Of a stretch of DNA of 64,000 nucleotides, positions 43,793-53,733 are shown in pieces; the first letter of the stretch is position 1, and every line of letters starts with the position of its first letter. The notes under the pieces were generated by a model. It was not told the DNA's origin, made no database searches, and saw nothing but the letters and a program-made list of their open reading frames with translations. The stretch is from Flavobacterium aestivum (lineage in GTDB: Bacteria; Bacteroidota; Bacteroidia; Flavobacteriales; Flavobacteriaceae). Where the stretch lies: NCBI RefSeq assembly GCF_026870175.2, contig NZ_CP113977.2, forward strand, positions 4,402,001 to 4,466,000. Reading direction: 5' to 3'. Position numbers and translations under genes: made by a program.

Positions 43793-44899
43793 ATGCTAAC
43801 CATTATTTTATACTTTTTTATTGCTGTAGTTGTCATTCAACTTTTTTATTATCTCTTTGTTTTTGCAAAATTTTCATTTGCCAAAGCACAAGAAATAAAC
43901 GCTAAAAACATTCCAATTTCTGTAATTGTTTGCGCCAAAAATGAAGAAGATAATATTATTAAATATGTCCCTTTACTTGCCGAACAAAATTATCCCGATT
44001 TTGAAATCGTCTTGATTGACGATGCTTCAAGCGACTCAACTTTAGATATTTTTGAAGAATTTGAGAAAACATATCCAAACATTCGCCTTGTAAAAGTAAA
44101 GAATAACGAAGCTTTTTGGGGAAACAAAAAATATGCATTGACATTAGGTATCAAAGCCGCAAAAAAAGAATATTTATTATTTACTGATGCTGATTGTTAT
44201 CCTACTTCAAAAGAATGGATCACTGCGATGAGTGCCCAATTCTCAAGAGAAAAAACAATTATTTTAGGATATGGCGGTTATGAGAAAATAGAGCGTTCAT
44301 TTTTGAATAAATTAATCCGTTTTGAGACTTTACTTACCGCTGTTCAATATCTTTCATGGGCAAAATCAGGTAATCCTTACATGGGAGTAGGTCGAAATTT
44401 AGCATACAAAAAAGAAGAGTTTTTTAATGTAAATGGTTTTATAGACCACATTCAAATTCGCTCTGGGGATGATGATTTATTCATCAATCAAGCTGCGGAT
44501 TCAGACAATACAACTATCAGCTACAGCCCTGAAAGTTTTACTTACTCGGCACCTAAAACCACATATAAAGATTGGTTTATTCAAAAAAGAAGACATGTTG
44601 CCACTGCCAAACATTACAAAACATTTGACAAAGCACAATTAGCTATTTTCTTTAGTTCGCAATTGTTGTTTCTTACATTGCCTATTATTTTATTAGCCTT
44701 TCAATTTCAATGGATATTAGTATTGAGCATAATTGGCTTTAGATATTTATTCACTTGGATTGTTCTTGGGTTCGCCGCTGGGAAATTAAAAGAAAAAGAT
44801 GTGATGTATTGGTTCCCTATTATAGAATTTATACTTATATTCACACAAATTAATGTCTTCATGACCAACATTTTTTCAAAACCAGCACATTGGAAATAA
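43793..44899 (+). CDS. Family-2 glycosyltransferase, membrane-bound
   Basis: A 368-residue GT2-type glycosyltransferase. An N-terminal helix (about 1-22) is followed by the GT-A fold with VIVCAKNEEDNI, VLIDDASSDST and LLFTDADCYPTS; two or three transmembrane helices lie at the C-terminus (about 285-350). It probably adds sugars to a lipid or surface carbohydrate at the inner membrane. The stop codon lies within the start of the sigma-factor gene (10-base overlap). Confidence 0.9.
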   Translation: MLTIILYFFIAVVVIQLFYYLFVFAKFSFAKAQEINAKNIPISVIVCAKNEEDNIIKYVPLLAEQNYPDFEIVLIDDASSDSTLDIFEEFEKTYPNIRLVKVKNNEAFWGNKKYALTLGIKAAKKEYLLFTDADCYPTSKEWITAMSAQFSREKTIILGYGGYEKIERSFLNKLIRFETLLTAVQYLSWAKSGNPYMGVGRNLAYKKEEFFNVNGFIDHIQIRSGDDDLFINQAADSDNTTISYSPESFTYSAPKTTYKDWFIQKRRHVATAKHYKTFDKAQLAIFFSSQLLFLTLPIILLAFQFQWILVLSIIGFRYLFTWIVLGFAAGKLKEKDVMYWFPIIEFILIFTQINVFMTNIFSKPAHWK

Positions 44900-45441
44900 A
44901 CAAACAAATAGAAAAAGCAAAAAAAGGAGATCAAGTTGCCTTTACTTTTTTATTGGATTATTATTGGAATGAAGTCTATGGTTTTATGCTTAAACGCACC
45001 GAAAACGAAACCACTGCAGAAGACATCACAATAGAAACCTTTTCTAAAGCTTTTGACAAAATAAGTACTTACAATTCAGAATATCAGTTTAACACCTGGC
45101 TCATTTCTATTGCAAAAAATGTCCATATCGATTTGATACGCAAAAACAAATCGAGTCTTTTTATAGAAATTACAGATGAGCAAGACCAACAGGCTTATAA
45201 TATTGCCGATACAACTCCATCTGCCGAAGACGTATTAATCACAGAACAAAATCTTTCACAATTATTACAATTCATCAAAGAGTTGAAACCCCATTACCAA
45301 GAAGTAATTCAGTTACGCTATTTTCAAGAAATGAGTTATCAGGAAATTGCCAATAAAATAGATGAACCATTGAGTAATGTAAAGATTAAACTCCTTCGTG
45401 CAAAAAAGCTTCTATCTGAAATTATCAGAAATAGACATTAA
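44890..45441 (+). CDS. ECF-type RNA polymerase sigma factor
   Basis: A 183-residue sigma-70-family extracytoplasmic-function factor. Region 2 includes AFTFLLDYYWNEVYGFMLKR and DITIETFSKAFDKISTYNSEYQFNTWLISIAKNVHIDLIRKN. Region 4 is the C-terminal HTH (LKPHYQEVIQLRYFQEMSYQEIANKIDEPLSNVKIKLLRAKKLL). It starts at TTG overlapping the glycosyltransferase gene; no nearer ATG keeps region 2. No anti-sigma factor is adjacent, so control may be transcriptional. Confidence 0.93.
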   Translation: MEINKQIEKAKKGDQVAFTFLLDYYWNEVYGFMLKRTENETTAEDITIETFSKAFDKISTYNSEYQFNTWLISIAKNVHIDLIRKNKSSLFIEITDEQDQQAYNIADTTPSAEDVLITEQNLSQLLQFIKELKPHYQEVIQLRYFQEMSYQEIANKIDEPLSNVKIKLLRAKKLLSEIIRNRH

Positions 45442-45627
45442 TTTAGTTAAATAAATAAATTTTTAACTAACACAACTTCTTCATCCACTTATAATTATTA
45501 CTTATTTAACAATTTAATTGAAAAATAATACATTCTCTATACACTAAAATTCCTATTGTTTTCGTTAGAAGTTAAAATCACTTTAGCTTATGATTTAATT
45601 ATTACCTAACCATTAAATCTATAAATT

Positions 45628-46455
45628 ATGTCTAAATTAAGCATCTACGAAACCAACTGGATTGACCTTGTTTTCGAAAACAGAAACAAAGAGTATGGCG
45701 CGTATCCTTTACGCCAAGAAAACACCAAAACATCCTTAACTGCTCTCTTTACAGGAGCCTTACTTTTGACATCGGCCATTAGTCTTCCTATGGTTTATAA
45801 TTATCTAAATCCGGAGCACAGGATCGCCCCATCAATACCTCTTGATACTCCTGTTACTCTTGTAGATCTTACTACTTATGTTCCACCCAAAACAGAAGTA
45901 GAAAAAACAGTTATGCCAGAAATTAAAAGACCAATTACAGAGAATATTAATACAGATACAAAACTTATAAATCCAGAAATCGTTCATTCAGATCTGGCAA
46001 CTACAGAAATTGCTACTAATGTTGAACTTAAAAATACCACAAGCAACAACACTGAAGGTGCAGTTAGCACAGGTTTAGACACAACAGCTCCAACAGGTAC
46101 AAGCACAGGAGTAAGCACTCCCAGCGTTCCGGACAACACTATTGTTTCTAGTGCCGTATTAGACAAAATGCCTGAATTCCCTGGTGGAATCAAAAAATTC
46201 TACACTTATGTTGGGAATAATTTTGAAAAACCGGAATTAGAAAGCGAAAGTGAGATTCGAGTAAACGTTTCATTTGTAATCGAGAAAGACGGAAGCATGA
46301 CAGATATTAAAGTACTCAAAGATCCGGGTTATGGATTAGGAACAGAAGCCATACGCGTTTTGAAATCTTTAAAAACCAAATGGGCTCCCGGAATGATTGA
46401 AGGCAAGGCCGTTCGAACCGCCTACAACTTACCTATTACCATACAAGCTAACTAA
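45628..46455 (+). CDS. Energy transducer TonB
   Basis: A 275-residue TonB protein. The N-terminal WIDLVFENRNKEYGAYPLRQE is characteristic of Bacteroidetes TonB proteins, followed by a transmembrane helix (about residues 32-52) and a Thr/Pro-rich periplasmic span. The TonB C-terminal domain (about 190-275) ends in GTEAIRVLKSLKTKWAPGMIEGKAVRTAYNLPITIQ. It would energise receptors such as that at 61450. It follows the sigma-factor gene by 186 bases. Confidence 0.93.
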   Translation: MSKLSIYETNWIDLVFENRNKEYGAYPLRQENTKTSLTALFTGALLLTSAISLPMVYNYLNPEHRIAPSIPLDTPVTLVDLTTYVPPKTEVEKTVMPEIKRPITENINTDTKLINPEIVHSDLATTEIATNVELKNTTSNNTEGAVSTGLDTTAPTGTSTGVSTPSVPDNTIVSSAVLDKMPEFPGGIKKFYTYVGNNFEKPELESESEIRVNVSFVIEKDGSMTDIKVLKDPGYGLGTEAIRVLKSLKTKWAPGMIEGKAVRTAYNLPITIQAN

Positions 46456-46496
46456 AAAAAGAAAGCTGAACTCCAAAAGTTCAGCTTTCTTTTTTT
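46454..46496. terminator. Bidirectional terminator
   Basis: A 12-bp perfect stem (46460-46471 with 46479-46490) is flanked by an A-run on the left and a T-run on the right. It lies between the TonB gene and the convergent M48 peptidase gene. Confidence 0.88.
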
Positions 46497-46523
46497 AATT
46501 AACCACAATACAAAGATTGAGAT

Positions 46524-47378
46524 TTATTTTTTCTTTGTAGTCTTCTTCGTAGTAGTTTTCTTTACAGGAACAGTATTTACAATCTTTTGTTGCACATACG
46601 GTTTGTATAAACCATCTTTCTCAGCTCTTGCTTTTGCATCATCAGCTCTTTGATTTGAATCAGGGTGAGAACTCATCATTTGATCTATAAAAGAACTTTG
46701 CGCTCCACCACTCATTTTTGCCAATATCCTAAAAGCAGATTCTTCAGCATTTACATTATACCCGTTTTTCTTCATGAAATCATAAGCAAACAAATCCGCT
46801 TCTGCTTCTTGCTTACGGCTGTGTTTACTATCAATCATAGCACTACCAATTTTTGCCAATTGGCTATCAGTTATTGCCGCAACTTTATTAGATTGAGAAG
46901 CTGCTGCATCAATCAAAGCCTCTTTTTGATATATAGCTTTCATAGCATCTCTTGAATCATGATTATTAACATGTCCTATTTCATGACCAATAACAGCAAT
47001 TAGCTCATTATCATCCATCACATCCATCAAACCAGAAAAAACACGTACACTCCCATCAGCAGTTGCAAATGCATTGATATCTTTTGTTAAATACACTTTG
47101 TAATTCAAGGTATAAAACTCTCCTTTGGTATGTTTCCCAAAAACTCTAGCTAAACGAATTGCATAAGGATCTGTTGGTCCTGCCACTTTATTTTCGGCAT
47201 CCATTTTATCAACGGCTGGCTTAGATAAAGCTGCTGCATCAGCATCAGAAAAAGTAAATCCAGTCATCCCTTTTTGAACAGCACCTAATGCTCTTTCACC
47301 TAAATTAATTTGCGCATGTGTTGTTGAAACTCCAAACAAAACAACTAAAGCTCCTAATAATATTGATTTTGTGTTCAT
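46524..47378 (-). CDS. M48-family zinc metallopeptidase
   Basis: A 284-residue secreted peptidase. Signal peptide about residues 1-23 (VSTTHAQ). The HEXXH motif is VIGHEIGHVNNH (about residues 130-141), with the third ligand Glu downstream in KQEAEADLFAYDFM. The ATG at 47378 was chosen over a start nine codons upstream. M48 proteins such as LoiP/YcaL take part in envelope quality control. The C-terminus ends in a Lys/Thr-rich tail. Confidence 0.92.
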   Translation of the reverse strand: MNTKSILLGALVVLFGVSTTHAQINLGERALGAVQKGMTGFTFSDADAAALSKPAVDKMDAENKVAGPTDPYAIRLARVFGKHTKGEFYTLNYKVYLTKDINAFATADGSVRVFSGLMDVMDDNELIAVIGHEIGHVNNHDSRDAMKAIYQKEALIDAAASQSNKVAAITDSQLAKIGSAMIDSKHSRKQEAEADLFAYDFMKKNGYNVNAEESAFRILAKMSGGAQSSFIDQMMSSHPDSNQRADDAKARAEKDGLYKPYVQQKIVNTVPVKKTTTKKTTKKK

Positions 47379-47595
47379 CTTTTTTTTATTTATTTGAAGG
47401 TACAAATATAATATAAGTTTGACATAACTGAATTTAGTTTTATTCTAATGTTTAGAATTTAATCCTTCAAAGCCTTTAAATAATCTTAACAACGAAAAGA
47501 GACTTTATACAAAAACCTAAAAATTGACCTGATATTTGTGTACATTTCATCAAAAATCATAAATATTGAATCTTATTTTTTAAAACTACATTCCT

Positions 47596-47603
47596 TATCT
47601 TTG
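47596..47603 (+). promoter_or_regulatory. Candidate -7 element of lipA
   Basis: TATCTTTG matches TAnnTTTG exactly. It lies 18 bases before the ATG at 47622, giving a very short leader and excluding starts further upstream. Confidence 0.55.
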
Positions 47604-47621
47604 CAGTCTGAAAATCGAAAT

Positions 47622-48491
47622 ATGGAAACTGTTTTAGACAATACATTACCTGTTGGAAAGCCAAAATGGCTAAAGGTAAAACTTCCAATAGGACAAAAAT
47701 ACACTGAACTTCGTGGTTTAGTAGATAAATATAGCTTGAATACGATTTGTACATCTGGAAGTTGTCCAAATATGGGTGAATGTTGGGGAGAAGGAACTGC
47801 AACTTTTATGATTTTAGGAAATGTCTGTACACGTTCTTGCGGTTTTTGTGGAGTAAAAACAGGAAGACCAGAAACTGTAGATTGGGATGAACCTGAAAAA
47901 GTAGCGCGTTCTATAAAAATTATGAATATCAAACACGCAGTAATTACGAGTGTAGATAGAGATGATTTGAAAGATGGTGGTTCTATTATATGGATCGAAA
48001 CTGTTAAAGCCATTCGAAGAATGAACCCAAATACTACTCTGGAAACTTTGATTCCCGATTTTCAAGGTATTGAAAGAAATATCGACCGAATCGTAGAAGC
48101 CAATCCTGAAGTTGTTTCCCATAACGTAGAAACCGTTCGTAGACTAACTCGTGAAGTACGTATACAAGCAAAATACGACCGAAGCCTGGAAGTTTTGAGA
48201 TACCTAAAAGAAAAAGGCATCAATAGAACCAAATCCGGAATTATGCTAGGACTTGGTGAAGAAGAAGAGGAAGTTTTTCAAACCATGCGTGATTTACGTG
48301 CTGCCAATGTAGATATTGTAACCATTGGTCAATATTTACAGCCTAGCAAAAAACACCTTCCTGTAAAAGAGTTCATAACACCCGAGCAATTCGAAAGATA
48401 TGAAAAATACGGATTAGAGTTAGGCTTCCGCCATGTAGAGAGTGGTCCATTAGTACGATCTTCATATAAGGCACAGAAACATATCAATTAA
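47622..48491 (+). CDS. lipA: Lipoyl synthase LipA
   Basis: A 289-residue radical-SAM enzyme that inserts two sulfurs into octanoyl-protein to make the lipoyl cofactor. The auxiliary cluster cysteines lie in [13 protein letters not shown] and the SAM cluster in [13 protein letters not shown]. The GGL-type [14 protein letters not shown] and final arginine-serine RSSYKAQK are present. The start at 47622 was chosen because a promoter-like TATCTTTG lies 18 bases upstream; an in-frame start at 47538 would precede it. gap follows by 51 bases. Confidence 0.96.
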   Translation: METVLDNTLPVGKPKWLKVKLPIGQKYTELRGLVDKYSLNTICTSGSCPNMGECWGEGTATFMILGNVCTRSCGFCGVKTGRPETVDWDEPEKVARSIKIMNIKHAVITSVDRDDLKDGGSIIWIETVKAIRRMNPNTTLETLIPDFQGIERNIDRIVEANPEVVSHNVETVRRLTREVRIQAKYDRSLEVLRYLKEKGINRTKSGIMLGLGEEEEEVFQTMRDLRAANVDIVTIGQYLQPSKKHLPVKEFITPEQFERYEKYGLELGFRHVESGPLVRSSYKAQKHIN

Positions 48492-48542
48492 TTTTAGATT
48501 TCTGAGAAATCTGGAAACTATTAGCTTCGCATCAACTTTAAA

Positions 48543-49538
48543 ATGACAAAAACAAGAATTGCTATAAATGGGTTTGGAAGAATTGGTCGAAATTTATTTC
48601 GCTTGCTTTTAAACCATCCCACTATTGAAGTAGTCGCCATCAATGACATTGCCGATAAAAAAACAATGGCGCATTTGGTAAAGTACGATAGTATTCATGG
48701 TGTTTTGCCATTTGCAGTAAGCGCAGATGAAACAGGAATTTTTGTTGATGGTAAACATGTTTTGTTTTTCCACGAAAAAAGCATTGCAAAACTAGACTGG
48801 AAAAGTATCGATATAGATATTGTCATAGAATCTACCGGAAAACACAAAACTTTCGAAGAAATAAACACACACATTCTTGTTGGAGCCAAAAAAGTAATTC
48901 TTTCGGCTCCATCAGAAGTAGACACTATAAAAACTGTAGTATTAGGTGTTAATGAATCTATTCTTGACGGGACAGAAACCATTATCTCTAATGCAAGTTG
49001 CACGACCAATAATGCAGCTCCCATGATAAAAGTCATTGACGAACTTTGCGGCATTGAGCAAGCTTACATTACCACCATTCACTCCTTTACTACTGATCAA
49101 AGTTTACACGACCAACCTCATAAAGATTTGCGTAGGGCTAGAGGCGCAAGTCAATCAATAGTTCCAACAACCACAGGTGCTGCAAAAGCATTGACCAAAA
49201 TTTTTACGGAACTAGATGGTAAAATGGGTGGTTGCGGAATTAGAGTACCTGTTCCTGATGGTTCTCTAACAGATATTACATTCAATGTAAAACGTGAAGT
49301 TACCATAAAAGAAATAAATGATGCTTTTAAATTAGCTTCCCAAAACACTTTAAAAGGATATTTAGAATATACCGAAGACCCAATTGTATCCGTAGATGTT
49401 ATTGGCAATAAAAATTCATGTATATTTGACTCACAGCTTACATCAGTAATAGACAAAATGGTAAAAGTAGTAGGCTGGTATGACAATGAAATAGGATACT
49501 CCTCCAGGCTCATTGATTTAATTCTATTGATACAGTAA
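48543..49538 (+). CDS. gap: Glyceraldehyde-3-phosphate dehydrogenase
   Basis: A 331-residue NAD-dependent GAPDH. The Rossmann loop is INGFGRIGRN (about residues 8-17) and the catalytic cysteine lies in SNASCTTNNAAPM (Cys about 152), where the usual CLAP is NAAP. The phosphate site TTTGAAKA and the C-terminal WYDNEIGYS are intact. Many Bacteroidetes carry two gap genes; which one this is cannot be told. It sits between lipA and a hybrid histidine kinase. Confidence 0.95.
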   Translation: MTKTRIAINGFGRIGRNLFRLLLNHPTIEVVAINDIADKKTMAHLVKYDSIHGVLPFAVSADETGIFVDGKHVLFFHEKSIAKLDWKSIDIDIVIESTGKHKTFEEINTHILVGAKKVILSAPSEVDTIKTVVLGVNESILDGTETIISNASCTTNNAAPMIKVIDELCGIEQAYITTIHSFTTDQSLHDQPHKDLRRARGASQSIVPTTTGAAKALTKIFTELDGKMGGCGIRVPVPDGSLTDITFNVKREVTIKEINDAFKLASQNTLKGYLEYTEDPIVSVDVIGNKNSCIFDSQLTSVIDKMVKVVGWYDNEIGYSSRLIDLILLIQ

Positions 49539-49607
49539 AAAAGTGTAAACAGCCAAATATCTCCTAATAGCTCGGGAAGGAAATGAAAAATCAATAAATA
49601 TTAACAT

Positions 49608-51788
49608 ATGAAGCACTTTTTATTATTTATTATTTTTTTTCATTCAGTACTGTATCCCCAAAAAAGAGTTAAAGTTGATAGTATCTCATACTACTCTTAT
49701 CTAGCAGCTGAGAGCATCAATAATAATAAATATAAAGAGGCTTTATTATACACTCAAAAATCTATTGATTTTTGCAAAAGAAATAACAAAACAGAAGCTG
49801 AAGCTATTCAAAACTATAAGCTTGGAAAAATTTATTTCGATCTAAAACTTCACAATGATGCTATTGAAATTTTAAACAGAAGCATTCATTTATTCAGTGC
49901 CGTTTCTAATAAGCCAAATATAAAAGTGGCAAATGCCTATTATTTTATGGGCTTGTCTTATATCGAGAAAAAGAATTACTCACTTGCAGAAACTTGCATT
50001 TCTAAGTCGGAAGAAATTCAAAAAAAACTAGGAATTAAAGATCAAACCGACTTAATAAACCTTCAAAAAGGAATACTTTCAAAAACAAAAGGAAACATTG
50101 CTTTCGCTTCGACTATATTCAATTCTATTCTTGCCAAACCTAAAAGCGAAGTAACAACAAACACTAAAGCCGAAGCCTTATACCAAATAGGAACTATTGA
50201 AGCCCTAGGAAAAAGATATAATTTAGCTTTAAACTACCTCAACAGGGCCTTAGATTTAAACAAAAACACCAAAAATCTTGACCAAAGATCAAGCATTTTA
50301 CTAACTATCAGCTCTGTATATGACAAAATGTTAGATAAAACGAATGCTTTTATCTATCTCAAACAGCATTTGAATTTAAAAGAAAATATTTCCCTGTCCA
50401 ATGATCAAAAGTTAGGCATCAATGATTATGAAAACTTTAAAGAAGTACAGCGATTACAGGAAACTCTACGTCTTGACAAAGAAAACAAAGAAAAAGAAAA
50501 ATCCGATAAATTCTCTAAGCTTATAAGCATTCTTGCCATTGCTATTATTTCAATTTTATCTCTATTAAGTTTATCTCTTTATAAAAATAATATCATTCGT
50601 AATCAAACGAACTTATTATTAAAAGAAAAAAACAATGAATTAATTCTGGCAAAAAACAAAGCAGAAGAAGCCTCAAAGGCAAGATCTGAGTTCTTATCAA
50701 CCGTAAGTCATGAATTAAGAACCCCCTTGAATGCCATAAATGGGATTGCTCATTTATTATTGGAAGAAAATCCCAAAAAATCACAAATGCATTATTTAAC
50801 TTCCTTAAAATTTTCGGGGAATTATCTAACGACATTCATCAATGATATTTTGGAAATAAACAAAATAGACTCCAATAAACTGGAGATAGAATACATCAAT
50901 TTTAATCTAAAACAATTATTGGGCGACATACAAAACTCCCTAAAAGAGATAGCCACAATAAACAATAATAAATTCATTCTCAAAATTGACCCTGAAGTTC
51001 CTGAAAATTTGATTGGTGATCCAACCAAATTATCCCAAATCTTCATGAACTTAATCAATAATGCCTTAAAATTTACCAATAACGGAACAATTAGTGTAAT
51101 TACTAAATTAGTATCCTATCAAAACGATAATGCAGTTATTCATTTCCAAATCGTTGATACCGGAATTGGGATTCCAGAAGATAAATTAGAAACAGTATTC
51201 GAAAGCTTCTCCCAAGGTTCTATAGAAATCAACAGAAAGTTTGGAGGCACCGGATTAGGATTAACCATCGTAAAAAAATTGGTCAAAATATTAGGTGGAG
51301 AAATAAAACTAAAAAGTGAAGTTGGAGAAGGGACTACTTTTTCATTTGATTTAAATTTCAAAGTAGATTCGATGCCTATTCAAGTTAAGCCCGAAAATAA
51401 AAATTACGATCAGGAAATATTCAAAAACAAAAAAGTATTGGTGGTTGAAGACAACAAAATCAACCAAATGATTACCAAGAAAATGTTGGTGAATAAAGAA
51501 ATGGAATGTACTATTTTAGACAATGGTGAAGAAGCCATTGAAATCTTAAAAGATAATGCATTTGATTTGGTTTTAATGGACGTTCATTTACTTGGTATCA
51601 ATGGAACTATTGCTACACAACAAATTAGAGAATTTGACACCACAACTCCAATCATTGCACTAACTGCAATTTCATTAAATGAAAACAGAGAAATGCTACT
51701 TTCTTTTGGCATGACCGATGTAATTACAAAACCTTTTGTTCCGGAAGATTTTTATACCATTATTGCCCAAAACATGGTTAATTCCTAA
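49608..51788 (+). CDS. TPR hybrid sensor histidine kinase/response regulator
   Basis: A 726-residue one-gene signalling protein. A signal peptide (about 1-17) is followed by periplasmic TPR repeats (about 35-260), a coiled coil (about 275-300), a transmembrane helix (about 304-325), then HisKA with His368 in FLSTVSHELRTPLNAI, HATPase_c with N and G boxes (NALKFT, DTGIGIPEDKL, GTGLGLTIVKKL) and a C-terminal receiver with Asp658 in LMDVHL. Signals bound by TPR domains are often protein partners. No separate output regulator is adjacent. It is convergent with the purine nucleoside phosphorylase gene with a 4-base overlap. Confidence 0.94.
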   Translation: MKHFLLFIIFFHSVLYPQKRVKVDSISYYSYLAAESINNNKYKEALLYTQKSIDFCKRNNKTEAEAIQNYKLGKIYFDLKLHNDAIEILNRSIHLFSAVSNKPNIKVANAYYFMGLSYIEKKNYSLAETCISKSEEIQKKLGIKDQTDLINLQKGILSKTKGNIAFASTIFNSILAKPKSEVTTNTKAEALYQIGTIEALGKRYNLALNYLNRALDLNKNTKNLDQRSSILLTISSVYDKMLDKTNAFIYLKQHLNLKENISLSNDQKLGINDYENFKEVQRLQETLRLDKENKEKEKSDKFSKLISILAIAIISILSLLSLSLYKNNIIRNQTNLLLKEKNNELILAKNKAEEASKARSEFLSTVSHELRTPLNAINGIAHLLLEENPKKSQMHYLTSLKFSGNYLTTFINDILEINKIDSNKLEIEYINFNLKQLLGDIQNSLKEIATINNNKFILKIDPEVPENLIGDPTKLSQIFMNLINNALKFTNNGTISVITKLVSYQNDNAVIHFQIVDTGIGIPEDKLETVFESFSQGSIEINRKFGGTGLGLTIVKKLVKILGGEIKLKSEVGEGTTFSFDLNFKVDSMPIQVKPENKNYDQEIFKNKKVLVVEDNKINQMITKKMLVNKEMECTILDNGEEAIEILKDNAFDLVLMDVHLLGINGTIATQQIREFDTTTPIIALTAISLNENREMLLSFGMTDVITKPFVPEDFYTIIAQNMVNS

Positions 51789-52597
51789 CCTCTTACGATT
51801 AACTCTTTTACGAGATTTCTCAAAATAGGCTCAGCTTTTTTAGCAGCTTCTAAAACCTCATCATGAGTAACAGACAGAATATTTTCTTCATCACCCATAT
51901 CTGTAATAATTGAAATTCCAAAAGTTTCTAACTCCATATGTCGGGCCACAATTACCTCAGGTACAGTTGACATTCCAACACAATCAGCTCCCAAAATCTT
52001 AACCATTCTATACTCGGATAAGGTTTCATACGTAGGACCTTGCAGACCTAAATATACCCCATCATGAACCTCAACATCTAACTCTTTTGCAATTTCTTTT
52101 GCTTTAGCAATCATTTCAACAGAATATGGTTGGCTCATATTTACAAACCTTGGTCCAAAACGTTCGTCGTTCTTTCCTCTTAAAGGATGATCAGGCATGA
52201 AATTGATATGGTCTTTGATAATAACAATCGACCCTACTTTATAATTGGGGTTTACTCCTCCAGAAGCGTTAGAAACGATTAATTTTTCAACACCCAAATA
52301 CTTCATTACCCGAACAGGAAAAGTCACTTCCTTCATAGAATATCCTTCATAATAATGAAAGCGTCCTTGCATTGCTACAACTTTTTTAACACCAATTGTA
52401 CCAAAAACCAATGCTCCTTTGTGCCCCTCAACGGTAGAAACCGGAAAATTTGGTATTTCTTCATATGGTAAAGTAAACTTTACATCTATATCATCGGTAA
52501 AACCTCCTAATCCTGATCCTAAAATCACTCCATATTCAGGAATAAAATTTATTTTCCCCTGAATAAAGCTAACTGTTTCTTGTACTTTGTCCCACAT
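51785..52597 (-). CDS. Purine-nucleoside phosphorylase (trimeric type)
   Basis: A 270-residue phosphorylase that splits purine nucleosides. Phosphate-site residues are in ILGSGLGGFTDDID (about 25-38) and MQGRFHYYEGY (about 75-85), and the base site contains NASGGVNPNY and GLQGPTYETLSEYRM with GMSTVPE. Length and motifs match the PNP/MTAP family of low-molecular-weight trimers. Its start lies inside lpxK (29-base overlap). Confidence 0.94.
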   Translation of the reverse strand: MWDKVQETVSFIQGKINFIPEYGVILGSGLGGFTDDIDVKFTLPYEEIPNFPVSTVEGHKGALVFGTIGVKKVVAMQGRFHYYEGYSMKEVTFPVRVMKYLGVEKLIVSNASGGVNPNYKVGSIVIIKDHINFMPDHPLRGKNDERFGPRFVNMSQPYSVEMIAKAKEIAKELDVEVHDGVYLGLQGPTYETLSEYRMVKILGADCVGMSTVPEVIVARHMELETFGISIITDMGDEENILSVTHDEVLEAAKKAEPILRNLVKELIVRG

Positions 52598-53594
52598 AGT
52601 TCAAAATATTTTTATCAAAATTATCTGCATCAGAAAGGAACGAACTTTTAATAGGCAAAAAATAAAGCTGTTCACTCAAAATACTTCCTTTCAATCGAAC
52701 ATAATCTTTTTCGGTTGTTACAATAATCTTATCATGTGCTTTCTCCTTAATTTCCAACAATTCGCTTTCGCTAAAATTGTGGTGATCCGGAAAAGTCAAA
52801 CATTCGTCATCCCCTTGTTTCAAATGGGCAAAAAACGATTCGGGTTTTGCAATTCCAGCCAAAAGCATCTTGCTTAAACTTTTAATCTCTAGTACTTTTA
52901 GCGTTTCCTTTTCAGAATAAACTACATCATCATAATCTATAAAGGTAAAGAACAAACTTTGATTCGAAGATAGGCCAAACTGTTTTTTAATATTATTTTG
53001 TTCTGCAATCGAAAGGTCCGAAGGACATTTGGTGACAATAACCACATTTGCTCTCTGAACTCCACTCCTACTCTCTCTTAAATTTCCTGTAGGCAACATA
53101 AGATCATTACAATACAAATCTCCATAAGCAGTAAGCAATATATAAAAACCTGCTTTTACTTTCCTATGTTGAAACGCATCGTCTAATAAAATAACCTCAG
53201 GAGGATTTGAATTAGAAAGTAACTGTTCGATTCCATTTTTCCTATTGGCATCTACAGCCACTTGAATATTCTTGAATTTTTGATAAAACTGAAAAGGTTC
53301 ATCACCCAATTGTAATGCATCCGAAGTTGAATTAGCCAAAACAAATCCTTCTGATTGTCTTTTATAGCCTCTGCTCAAGGTAGCTACTTTATATTTATCC
53401 GATAATAACCGAATTAAATATTCTATTTGAGGTGTTTTCCCTGTACCACCAACACTAAGATTACCTACTGCAATAACAGGCAAATCAAAAGAATAGGATT
53501 TTAAAACCCCAGTATTGAAAAGAAAATTCCGAACACTTGTAATAAAGCCATACAAAATGGCAAATGGAAACAATATTTTTCGCAGTAAATTCAT
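52569..53594 (-). CDS. lpxK: Tetraacyldisaccharide 4-prime-kinase LpxK
   Basis: A 341-residue kinase of lipid A synthesis, adding phosphate to the 4-prime position. An N-terminal membrane-associating segment is followed by the P-loop VGNLSVGGTGKTPQIEYLI (about 42-60) and RGYKRQSEGF. Catalytic VILLDDAFQHRKVKAG (about residues 134-149) and the C-terminal TTEKDYVRLKG are present. It shows that the organism makes lipid A. Co-transcribed with the downstream phosphorylase gene by overlap. Confidence 0.95.
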   Translation of the reverse strand: MNLLRKILFPFAILYGFITSVRNFLFNTGVLKSYSFDLPVIAVGNLSVGGTGKTPQIEYLIRLLSDKYKVATLSRGYKRQSEGFVLANSTSDALQLGDEPFQFYQKFKNIQVAVDANRKNGIEQLLSNSNPPEVILLDDAFQHRKVKAGFYILLTAYGDLYCNDLMLPTGNLRESRSGVQRANVVIVTKCPSDLSIAEQNNIKKQFGLSSNQSLFFTFIDYDDVVYSEKETLKVLEIKSLSKMLLAGIAKPESFFAHLKQGDDECLTFPDHHNFSESELLEIKEKAHDKIIVTTEKDYVRLKGSILSEQLYFLPIKSSFLSDADNFDKNILNYVGQSTRNS

Positions 53595-53733
53595 TTTACG
53601 AAAGTATAATATTTTATCTTTGGATGGAAATTATTAAAAACAAACTAATACTAACTTTACAAATTAACATCTAATAGTTACTATTGTTAATTAGTAAAGT
53701 ACAAACTAATAAATACCCCATAAAGATTAAAAA